DNA of 10,010 nucleotides from Chloromonas sp. AAM2 (lineage: Eukaryota; Chlorophyta; Chlorophyceae; Chlamydomonadales; Chlamydomonadaceae), in the NCBI GenBank assembly GCA_004335635.1, contig QAXH01006057.1, positions 1 to 10,010 of the forward strand. Reading direction: 5' to 3'. A program made the position numbers and the translations under genes. Shown here one piece after another: positions 1 through 8,200 of this stretch (within the stretch, counting starts at the first letter, position 1; every line of letters begins with the position of its first letter). The notes under the pieces are model-generated. The model had not been told where the DNA came from. It saw nothing but the letters and a program-made list of their open reading frames with translations, and made no database searches.

Positions 1-369
1 TTGTGTCTAGCTGCAGCACCGTGGGTTGAACCATGAAAAGCCATGTAATGATGATGATGAAACTCTGGGTGGAGGACAAGTTGGGTTGCATTTAAAGACA
101 GCCAAGATGTTTTAATGCCTGAGCACATGCTGGAGCAGGACAAGATTGCGACTTTGTTCAGGACGTGTGTAGGTTGCAGAAGAATGATGGTGGTTGCTGA
201 ATGCTGTATGCTACTCTGGCAGCGCTGCAACTTCAAGTCTGTGTGTGCGCTGGTGACCAGCATGTCAGTGCGTGTCAACATACTCAGAAGTGTCAACAAA
301 CATACTCAGAAGTGTCAGAAGTGTCAACACATGAGGCTGCATGAGTGCTGCTGCTTCAAGGTCACTGAC
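1..369 (-). other. Intron of the P5B ATPase gene (left part, 3' end outside window)
   Basis: This stretch follows the GTCAGT donor at 369 of the third visible ATPase exon. I looked on the minus strand for the next expected P5B segment (M1, with a pattern like 'FS..LW..DEYYYY') and did not find it, so the intron probably continues past the window edge. A CTGCAG near positions 11-16 could be an acceptor, but too little follows to judge. Apart from a short 22-bp tandem duplication nothing else is recognisable. Confidence 0.5.
278..329. repeat. Short tandem duplication, 22-bp period
   Basis: The 18-bp string ACATACTCAGAAGTGTCA occurs at 278-295 and again at 300-317, followed by a partial third piece (GAAGTGTCAACA). 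It lies in an intron of the ATPase gene and has no evident function. Confidence 0.85.
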
Positions 370-3284
370 CTGGAAGACGACAAAGGGCTGTAGCGCGTCG
401 TGTGCAAAGACCAGCCAGAAACTAGGGGTTGGCACCTGTACGGACAACCAGACAAAGATGAGGACACAGGGACATCACTTTCAGGTGAAGGCAGCAGCTG
501 GCACAGCGAAGAGGAGGGAATGTTGGGTGTACCCTTGGTCAATACATGTAGAAATCTAGGCTTGCTGGGAAGCTTGTCGACCAGGCTGAGACCAAAGGGA
601 TTTGAACACCGCACGAGTGCGTACAGATAGAAGGGCCTTGCCCGGGAATTGATCCCAGGAAGCTTGCAAACGTGCTCATGATAGACCGAGGTCACTCAAA
701 TCACACAGATCTGGTAGCAGCCAAGTACCTCCCAAGCACGGCGACTAGGCTAGGGTAAGCTAGGGTAACTATGTATTGGTACCCCCGACGATACCAGTAG
801 ACTGACGGATATCAGGGCGCTTTAAGGTAGCAGTCCTACAAGCTTTCATTCTGGATGTTATTCTGACCGTGCTAAACGGTCCGTGCTAAACGGTCAGAAT
901 GAAATGGCTCATCACCAATCATCTGCCAGTACTGCTGCACCAACACTTGAGGTTCAGAGTAATCCGTGTGAGTTGTGCTCATGGCCATAGCCTTTCCATT
1001 TGACCAGAAACTTCCATGAGCGCTTACGACCTCTTTCGACTTCTCTGTGAGCTAGGACTGGTTCCACCTCATACACAGGCATACCATCCTTATCCACCTC
1101 TGGAGGTGACGGCGGCGGCGCTGTATGTGCAGTACTTGTATGGCTTGATCAGGGACACGTGAAAGACTGGATGGGATTCTGTAACCAGCTGGCAACTCCA
1201 ACTTGACAACTGCCTGTCCCACTAGTTTCGTCACAAGAAAGGGCCCAGAAAATTTTGGCATAGAGTTGGGGCTTCCCGTGGCCTTAAGGTAATGTTCCAG
1301 GTACGCAAGAGCACCATGTCACCCACCTCAAACTTGATGTCCCGTCTATCCTGATCAGCATAAGCTTGCTGCCGCTGCACAGCCTGTTTCAATTTCGCCT
1401 TGGCCAAGTTGATGGCAGCTTGCAGTTGCTCCGCGGGCCCCTAGCTGACGGCACCAGTTGGTCCGGGTGCACCGTACCTGGTGTTAACGGGTCGTGACCA
1501 TGGTTCAGAGAGAAGGGCGTGTTCTTGATACTTAATTGAAATGAGCTGTGGATCACAAACTCAGCAACAGGCAGTTTCCTGTCCCAATCCAACTGGTCAG
1601 CGCTCACGTACTGACGCAGCATGTCTGCTAGCACTCTGTTCATACGCTCGGTTTGAACATCTGCTGTCGTTCTAGCACTTGTGCAACCTAAAGCATCACA
1701 CACTGCTCGGAAAAAGTTGCCTGTGGATCATTTATCTCCGTCAGTCACTAGCTTCTTGGGAAATCCATGCAGACAGACAACTCAACAGCATCCTTTGCGC
1801 TCGCATCACTTGTAGTGGGTGCAAAGTGTGTCATCTGGGTCAACTGTCCACGAACGATGGCATCATGGCCACGTGCTGTAGGGGAAAAGCATGCTTCCAC
1901 CGCCTTTCTGGGATTTCTAGTGGCACCAACACCCCACATGGTTTCAGGTTTGTTGACTTGTGCATCTGGCAAGCATCACATGATGTGAAAGCGTCCTCGT
2001 TTAGGAGGGGAAGAAGTGTAACGGATCCGCATCCATTACAAATGGCTAGCAAGTAACTTGCATGTCAACGTTCTCCTGAGGCTGGTTCTCTACAAGGCCT
2101 GAACTACAACCATGAATCTACAGTGGTTCGTTTACACTGATTACGTCATTGTCAGGTTGTTGTTTCACTCACCAGCAGCAGGTTGTCCCCATACTGCATC
2201 TTCCTCCTCTGCCTGGCATGCTCAGGCTGGCTGGTAGGCACGTGGCCCGCCCCCACCGCCCGGCGTGCTGTCAACATCTCATGTGAAAATGTCGGGGCTG
2301 TGTTGGGCACCGCCTCAAAGGCGTGCCATGAGGTGTTGTAGATGAAGCGGACCGTGTGGAAGATAAAATAGCGGATAGATCCGGCCTGTAAGTGCCCAGG
2401 CAGGAATGGCTCAGGCAATGTGGTCTCCGCATTTACCGAAAATTGCAAGTCGGGCATCAGCGTACTAGAAAGGTAGCGCTTGAGCTTGGTGCGCTTGCAA
2501 CCTCTCACCTCCCCGTGACACTGTGACTTGCTGCACATACACACCAGTGCTCATGTCCAAGCAACTCGAGTTGGCTGCAATTGGGTGCACAGCTTCACAG
2601 TGGCAAGAACAAGCTGGTATTGCGCAGTGCATCTGGCAAGTCGTGCGGTTTGCCCACACAAGCTGTTCCTCTGCAGATGCTGATCCCAGATGGTACTCAT
2701 CGCCACTTACACAGGTTTGCAAATTTACACTTTGCATGTATAGGCTCAGTGACGGTTACAGCGTCAGCCCATGTAGTTATTTAAGTATGCAAGACTATAC
2801 CTTTGCATATGGCGCCTGCATTGCCAGCACCTTGCTGACGGCTGACCGCTTGTCGCGCAACTGCAGGCACAGGCATCAAGGACAACACGTGCTTGAAAGT
2901 CATGTCCGGCATTCCGGACGTGCACCAGACCACGCATCCCCAAGTCGGATGTTGCATGTATGGGCGTACAAGCGGCAGTTGCTGTAGATTTATGCGTACG
3001 CCATGCACATGCTGACATGAAGGGCCATGCACACGTGACAATGAGCAAGCACACACCTCTACGCAGACGAACTGTGCATCCTGGACCGTGGCGACCTGAA
3101 ACATCAGGTACGTGAGGAATGCCAGTGACCACAGGCAGGCCAGCCAGACCAGCCCGCCCGTGGCAAGCCCCAGCAACCAGAACAGTGCCAGACGCCACCA
3201 TGGTCGCTTGTAGTAGCGCACAAGTGCTATGTCCCGCTCCTGCAGTTGAGCAGAGTCGCAGCGCGCGCTCTGTGTGTTGCGCAT
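370..3284 (-). CDS. P5B-type (ATP13A-like) P-type ATPase, N-terminal part, three exons, continues past position 1
   Basis: Exons read on the minus strand are 3284-3057, 2520-2173 and 435-370, all joined in phase 0. Donors are GTGTGT, GTGAGT and GTCAGT; the last acceptor is GTACAG. Exon 1 encodes RYYKRPWWRLALFWLLG, a hydrophobic hairpin (about residues 30-60), then QVATVQDAQFVCVE, the layout of the P5B N-terminal membrane segment. Exon 2 carries IRYFIFHTVRFIYN and QRRKMQYGDNLLL, matching the P5B 'RYF...R+.YN' and 'RR..YG.N' motifs. Exon 3 reads VPTPSFWLVFAHDALQPFVVFQ-like sequence (22 residues) leading into M1. The DKTGT phosphorylation site lies outside the window. Characterised relatives (ATP13A2, ATP13A3, Ypk9) act in endo-lysosomes or vacuoles, and ATP13A2 exports polyamines; substrate here is unknown. 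ATG 3284 has an in-frame TGA upstream (3338-3336), but a CTGCAG acceptor giving an exon start at 3239 is also in phase. Exon 2 could instead start at 2508. The gene looks intact where visible. Confidence 0.7.
547..840 (-). repeat. Probable 3' LTR of the chromovirus remnant
   Basis: The segment starts TGTAG and ends CTACA, giving 5-bp terminal inverted repeats with the usual TG...CA ends at a plausible length of 294 bp. On the element strand it begins 32 bases after the pol stop (874-872), just behind a purine-rich AGAATGAAAG stretch that could be the polypurine tract. No second LTR is present for comparison and no target-site duplication can be tested because the element lacks its 5' end, so the borders are inferred. 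Confidence 0.45.
860..900. repeat. Duplicated 14-bp hairpin inside a longer inverted repeat
   Basis: CCGTGCTAAACGGT occurs twice back to back (867-880 and 881-894). Each copy is itself a small hairpin (CCGT/ACGG). Outer arms ATTCTGACCG (860-869) and CGGTCAGAAT (891-900) make the whole 41-bp block an inverted repeat. It spans the end of the retroelement pol frame, including its stop codon. Confidence 0.85.
872..2030 (-). pseudogene. Ty3/gypsy pol 3' end: integrase plus chromodomain, frameshifted
   Basis: On the minus strand the order is the integrase zinc-knuckle half SCDACQMHKSTNLKP (about 1980-1940), ERRWKHAF near 1900, GHDAIV near 1865, and HFAPTTSDASAKDAVEL (about 1830-1780). TDGDK near 1745, probably the second catalytic Asp, is followed by an in-frame TGA. 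Then come FFRAVCDALGC (about 1715-1685), QTERMNRVLADMLRQYVSAD with the catalytic Glu (about 1655-1600), WDRKLPVAEF, and the GPF...KLELP module (about 1245-1170). The chromodomain reads YEVEPVLAHREVERG and WKFLVKWKGYGHEHNS (about 1075-970), and QQYWQMIGDEP follows in another frame (about 940-915). Reading it through needs frame changes near 1440, 1285, 1170 and 970, plus changes in the core. It normally inserts element cDNA into host DNA, with the chromodomain steering it to modified histones; this copy cannot encode a working protein. Confidence 0.9.
2521..3056 (-). other. First visible intron of the P5B ATPase gene
   Basis: It is bounded by GTGTGT at 3056 and a CACAG acceptor ending at 2521, with flanking exons in phase 0 on both sides. 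Open frames inside it on both strands resemble no family I know and are treated as chance. An alternative acceptor (GGGGAG) would extend it to 2509. Confidence 0.55.
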
Positions 3285-3662
3285 GTACCATGTTACATGG
3301 GGCGCGTGAGCAAGCTGCCAGCGCTGTGCCGTTGGTCATCCACATGCATACTCTGACACACAGTTTTTCGCGCACACAAACTTGCAAAAAACTGCGGGCA
3401 TTGCCATGCATGAGATGCAAATGACGCCCGCATGAACGCATTTTGAGCGTGACAAACGTCAATGGCAGCACAAGACGGGTGTTTGTACGCATACATCTCA
3501 GCAATGTTGCACCAATTGTCAGCAAAGTTGCCTGAACGGAGCTGAGCAAGTTACTGGTTGGCATGCGCGCCCTTCCCCCCCACTATTGGATCCGTCCAAC
3601 GCCCAGGCAGCCAGTCGCCCTACGTACGTCCGGTGCATCTAAACTGCATTCATTCTCAATAG

Positions 3663-4183
3663 ACTGGCTCGCGACATTTTGCGGCCCTTCCGCAGGCCGC
3701 GCTAGCGGCCGAAGGCGTACACGAGGTGACTGAACTGCAGCTGAGGGGCATGAATAAACTTGAGCGAGTCAGCAAGTATCGGCGCTATGGCAGCATGGGC
3801 AAAAGGCCGTGTGGCATGTACAGGTCCTGGCAGCGACAGTCGAGCACGTAACAGCGGTATGGCCAGTGGCCATTTCAATGTAGTTATCCGCCTGCACTTG
3901 CCCAACCAAAGGAGAACCAGTACTCGGCCCTCCTGTTAGGCCTTGGCTCTATAATTGCTCTGTTCACTGTGCTGCAATCCTGGCGATGTGTACAAGAGCA
4001 GCTTGTCGAGGTAGGTCCCGTGGCTATGAGCAGGCCGACCCGTGATTGTTTCGCAGGCGGCTGGCCTTTATCAAAACCAATTTCGCAGGATTCTCACGCA
4101 CAGTTCTGATTGCGCCAGCACGCTGCGAGCCGCAGTTGGACCGTTGATAGCCGAAGACGAGCTGCACCCAGAGTCCGCTAATC
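3663..4183 (+). pseudogene. Unassigned coding-like relic, possibly a decayed membrane-protein gene
   Basis: I do not recognise a family. Protein-like pieces occur in successive frames. 3663-3848 includes EVTELQLRGMNKLERVSKYR and ends at an in-frame TAA (3849). A second frame gives SGHFNVVIRLHLPNQ (about 3860-3910). A third gives KENQYSALLLGLGSIIALFT (from about 3909), a single hydrophobic segment, up to QLVE before a GTAGGT at 4011. After TTTCGCAG (ending 4056) the frame continues AAGLYQNQFRRILTHSS to HPESAN, just before GTATGT at 4184. The last two pieces could be exons split by a very short intron of about 46 bp. Other frames over 3780-3960 are also open on both strands, so chance openness in GC-rich DNA is a real alternative. 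Confidence 0.22.
3695..3710. repeat. GC-rich perfect hairpin
   Basis: GGCCGC, the loop GCTA, then GCGGCC form a 6-bp stem with a 4-base loop. It lies at the start of the coding-like relic between the two genes. There is no T-run, and no function is implied. Confidence 0.7.
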
Positions 4184-4349
4184 GTATGTACTCACCAATT
4201 CGTGTTCCGCGCCATTCGTCAGCTCCGCTCCTTCCGTGAGCTCCCTGCCTTCACATCGTTCCTTCCTACGCTCGTCCATCAGATTTTCGTTACATGAGGA
4301 CAGCCAGAATGAAGCTCAAAGCGGCTGTCTACTGATGCCTTCCCAGCCG

Positions 4350-4357
4350 TGACGTCA
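4350..4357. promoter_or_regulatory. TGACGTCA palindrome (CRE/bZIP-type site)
   Basis: A perfect 8-bp TGACGTCA, the classical binding site of CREB/ATF and plant TGA-type bZIP factors, lies about 0.9 kb upstream of the EED-like start and 1.1 kb upstream of the ATPase start. An 8-mer of this kind can occur by chance in a 10-kb window with moderate probability. Confidence 0.3.
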
Positions 4358-4805
4358 CCCAAAGCAACGAACGCTCACGACTATCTGATTTCGTCTCTAT
4401 ACTTATGTCAGGATGAATGAGGGTGTGGCCAGCGACAGATCGCCTTGCACATCACAGTGCCCGTGCTTTGCAGGGCTCAGTGAGCCCATGGCGTTCAAAA
4501 TGGCTGATGACTGTTGTGATGCCCATCCATCAATGAAATGATTGCATCAAACGTAGCATCTTGCTTGTGTGTACATCAAGCCACTGTGTGTACATCAGTA
4601 ACGGTTAACCAAGTGTCGTCAGAGTTCCGTCAGAGTGAGAGAAACGCTTGTGCCACGTCAAATCCGTGGCCATATATTCACACCGTCGCTCTCTGCTCGT
4701 CCTCTTCGCCCGGAGGACCTCGGCTGGCTTGGAGGGCGTTGGTGAGTGGCAATCTTTGTGCCTTGGACAGCAGTCGGCCTCGCGCAAATCACATTTCGTC
4801 ATCAC

Positions 4806-4912
4806 CCACCACATCACATGTACCGCATTACACATACCACATCACATCACATACCACATCCCACCACATTCGACATCCCACCACATACCACATCACACAT
4901 CACATATACCGC
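4806..4912. repeat. Imperfect CACAT/ACCACATC microsatellite
   Basis: This is a run of ACCACATC, ACATCACAT and CATACCACAT units with scattered interruptions. It is nearly free of G on the plus strand, so it is strongly strand-asymmetric. It lies in the intergenic region upstream of the EED-like gene. Confidence 0.85.
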
Positions 4913-5121
4913 TGAAAAGCCCGCGCTATCCGTCTGGCCAGTGTATTGGCATGCGAGGGACAGACGAGCATGGACCCAGGGCTGCTGACAGGCTCTGACG
5001 GTGTCTTCGACACCCGTGACGACAGGCTGCGCACAACATCCTCGAAACTCACCGGTGGAAGCGCGGAGACTCTGCGGAGAGTGTGGAGACGGCTCCAAGC
5101 CTCGTACAATCGTGCCCTGCA

Positions 5122-5161
5122 ATGCAGAATAGGATGCAGAATGGGATGCAGCATTGGATGC
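5122..5161. repeat. Short degenerate GGATGCAGAAT tandem repeat
   Basis: About three and a half degenerate units are seen (TGCAGAATA, GGATGCAGAATG, GGATGCAGCATT, GGATGC), with a period of 11-12 bp, just upstream of the EED-like gene. Confidence 0.7.
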
Positions 5162-5177
5162 TTTCAAGTTTCAACGA

Positions 5178-5206
5178 GTGAGAAACGGGCGTGAGAAACG
5201 GGCGTG
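5178..5206. repeat. 13-bp tandem repeat GTGAGAAACGGGC
   Basis: Two full copies (5178-5190 and 5191-5203) are followed by a third GTGAGA start. Each unit begins with a good-looking 5' splice donor (GTGAGA), so the array offers three donor-like sites in a row about 70-100 bp ahead of the proposed start codon. Confidence 0.8.
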
Positions 5207-5276
5207 AGATTTGAATGCCCCGGTGACTGAGCAAGGGCAGAAGCTCTCGCGGTATACCAGGGGCGAATACTGACAA

Positions 5277-8200
5277 ATGAACATCGTCCAGGCTGCGCTG
5301 AAGCAGGAGATTGAGCAAGAAATCTCTGTGCGAGGCGGCTTTGACACATACCGGGCACACGCCCTACGCCATCTGCAGCTTAGAACTGTTGTGCGGGTGA
5401 GCATGCACTGTCCTAGTTGATTTGATGCATATCAACGTGGTTTGGTCTTTGTGAATGTAAGAACCGGTCACCATCGCACTCAAAACCATCAGTTGTCAGG
5501 ACCCTGCTCCTGGCAACGCTTCACTTTCAGCATGGTCATGTCTAGGCCTCAGCAACCGTTCACTTCGACTTGCTTCAACTACTATGATGCACACTCTGTC
5601 CATGCAATCACCAGACTGTGCCTGGACGATATCGTATGTACCCACAGTTGTGATACTGCTCTCGCATCGCACTCCTGAACCGCCAGCTCTCCAAACCTCT
5701 CCACCACGTTCGCACGACCTGCAGGAAAGCCACAACACGCCTGTTGTCCAGTTGGCTTTCAACCATGCGGCAATTGGCAACCTAGTGGCAAGTGTGGGTG
5801 GGGATCAGGCCACCGTGTATGATGACGTACACATTGGCGACCATGTGGGCGTTGTGGTGCACTTCACCAACACAAGGACTGAACATCACAAAGGAGGGGT
5901 GCGTGTTTAGTGCAGAGAGTCAGAGCCTGCAGCGCCGTGTCAAGCGCAGTTGCATATGGTTTGAATTGTAGCTTTTGTTGCAAGCACTGCGGTGGAGCGT
6001 GCTCTCGGTCCATGCAGGTCTGCTATGTTTGCCTGATATGATCTGCAGGCGCTAAGGGCGGTGGCATGGGTCAACTGCCAGGGCCTCACGGGCCACCCCG
6101 GGGACGATGCTTGGCTGGTGGGTGTGCCAGCTGATGCTTTGCAGTCACAGAGCTGCAGCCAGCCATTAATGTCTTATTCACCACGTGAGACCTAGTCATG
6201 CACTCGAGTGTGCCACACAGGCCATTGGCCTCTTCCCACGGGAACTGTGCCTGTGTTTAGTGTGATTATGATTACAATTTTACACCACCCATACAGCCCT
6301 GAAGGGCCAACTATGGACCAAGGCCTGATCACACATCATGCCTGGTGTGCTGGCTGTGCTACAGGCATGTACATGCGCCATGCACAGTGTGCATAGCCGC
6401 TATTGATTGCTCGTGCTTGTAATGGTCTCTTTTGGTACCGTCTGCTGTGCTGTACCTCTTGTGCGTTGCCCGCAGGCCGTATCTGGGTGTGACCATGTGG
6501 TTCAGGTGCTGAGCGTGGCCGAGTCACGTGTGGTGCGCCAGCTGACCGGTCACACATGTGAGGTGGTGGACCTGTCCGGTGCACGCCATGCGCCAGGGCT
6601 TCTGTTGTCCATGTCACAGGATGGCAGTGTGAGGGTGTGGGACGTGCCCGCAGCCAGGTGCCTGGCAAGTGTCGCCACCAACGCACACACTGCAGTGAGT
6701 GGGACGAGCAAGGCTTGTTGGCACAGGAACAAGGCTGGACAGACACGAGGTTATGCTGCTGCCAGTGGACTGACACGTGCGGAGTTCCAGGCCAGTGCCC
6801 TGTTGCCGCTAACAACAAGACACGGGCAGAATTGTTAGAGAGGGTGCGCGGCATTGACCGTGTGACATGTGTCATGTGACGCCATTCAACAACGATGGTG
6901 CATCTCCGTTGTGTCTGGGAGCTGCAGGTTGCATGGCATGCGGCACACATCACGTTGCCTTACTCTGTACATTGCACTGTGTGTGCGTGTCTCCAGGAGC
7001 TGCACGGCAGTGCCACCTTCTTCCTGACCGGCCATGGCTCAGGTGAGGTGTGCCGCTGGGACCTCACGCCCGCCCTCACAGGCACAGCATGTCAGCCAGC
7101 GGAGGGTGCGGGCAACGGGTTGCAGTCCGAGGTGCTCTTCACTGTCAGCTGTGATCAACCGACAGTGGACTGCATACGCTTCATAGCAGGTGTGTGCCAT
7201 GCACCCATCTTGACCATGACCTGTGTGTCGTTGGGCATCTCTATGAATGTGTGCCATACGCCTTCAGTTGACCATATGTACATAGCAAGCATGGATACGT
7301 TTCATCACACATGTGGGTACAAATGATACAGCCTTATGCCGCTACGCACATAAAGCAGCGCTTGACAGATCTGTTGTTTTTGCATGGCAAATTGGTTACC
7401 GGCTGCGCAGCCATGAGACCTGTGTTTGCTCCTTCAAAAAGTTGAGCGGCCGTCCGATTTAGACTAGGTGCCTGAGTGCCAGCTGGCTGCCTGCTGTGGC
7501 CGTTGCCTTAGGCTGCCCTGGGACACGTGAGTGTGGGCTGCTGTGCAGATGACCGTGTTGCAGTCAAGACGTGTGGAGGTACAATAGGCGTGTGGCACCT
7601 GGCCGGGCCGCAGGCGCAGGCGGGCTGTCGGGCGCTGTGGACCACCCGTGTTCCGGGTGCAGCCACGTCAGGCGCCTACCCATCCCGCTGCCTGATGAGC
7701 GCATGCGAGGATGGGGCGTACCTGTGCTGCGGTGAGCCAGGGGACAGGCGCAGGCACAGGAGGCAGGCTGTGGACCAGGTGCAAGAAGATGTGGCGGCGA
7801 GGGACGTTTTTCAGCTTGAGAGTGTGGATACTTAGCGAAAAGGAATTAAGTCTTGGCGTCGTTGAGGCTGGACTAAGAGCAGGTTGGAAACATGGCAAGC
7901 CTAATGGTCAGGCATGTAGGTGAGGCACCTTGAACGTTGACTGGATATGTCATGATGTTTCACGTGCTGATGCTGTTCTTGTGCACTGATTGTGGCGCAG
8001 GCAACACATCCGGCAGTGTGCATGTGTACGCGGGGCCCTCAGGGCAGCACGTGTGTGCGGCCGCTGCGGACAAAGTAGAGGCGCCTGTGCGCGCATGCGG
8101 CCTGTCACACGACTGCAGGCACCTGTGGGCCGTGCTGGGCAACGGCTTCATATTCAGGTGCGGTGCGGGCACACGCATCGTTGGTGCCAGTAGCAACACG

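Larger units (their letters stand above)
547..2030 (-). mobile_element. Ty3/gypsy chromovirus remnant nested in the ATPase intron, 5'-truncated
   Basis: The remnant lies wholly inside the intron bounded by 2172 (donor) and 436 (acceptor) and has the same orientation as the host gene. In element order it holds the integrase zinc-binding end, the integrase core and C-terminal region, a chromodomain, a stop at 874-872 and a probable 3' LTR at 840-547. Gag, protease, reverse transcriptase and RNase H are missing. The upstream boundary near 2030 is approximate, being where recognisable integrase begins; about 140 bp of apparently host intron lies between it and the donor. Multiple frameshifts and an in-frame TGA show that it is dead. 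Integrase followed by a chromodomain is the hallmark of chromoviruses. Confidence 0.88.
3285..5276. other. Divergent intergenic region between the ATPase and EED-like genes
   Basis: The two confident genes point away from each other, so this 2-kb stretch should hold both promoters. Within it are a GC hairpin (3695-3710), a coding-like relic on the plus strand (3663-4183), a TGACGTCA palindrome (4350-4357), a CACAT-rich microsatellite (about 4806-4912) and two short tandem repeats (5122-5161 and 5178-5206). No TATA box could be assigned with confidence. An open frame at 4946-5194 (plus) reads partly protein-like (for example AETLRRVWRRLQASYNRAL) and could be an upstream exon, but no phase-compatible splice to 5277 was found. 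Confidence 0.5.

Noticed and set aside
641..659. tRNA T-arm-like sequence (minus strand CTGGG, ATCAATT loop, CCCGG)
   Set aside because: No matching acceptor, D or anticodon arms could be built upstream; it lies in the putative LTR.
742..766. CTAGGGTAAG repeated twice, resembling a telomere motif
   Set aside because: There are only two copies and the unit is not a known telomere repeat.
1767..1988. Plus-strand open frames over the integrase region
   Set aside because: Clear integrase motifs lie on the minus strand; these are shadows.
2764..3564. 266-codon minus-strand open frame overlapping the first ATPase exon
   Set aside because: It is in another frame from the recognisable P5B exon, is rich in Cys, His, Ala and Thr without any motif, and crosses the exon border, so it is a shadow.
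4946..5194. Upstream first exon for the EED-like gene
   Set aside because: The peptide looks partly coding, but its donors (phase 1 at 5178, phase 2 at 5191) do not match any credible acceptor before 5397, and the next donor lies beyond its TGA stop.
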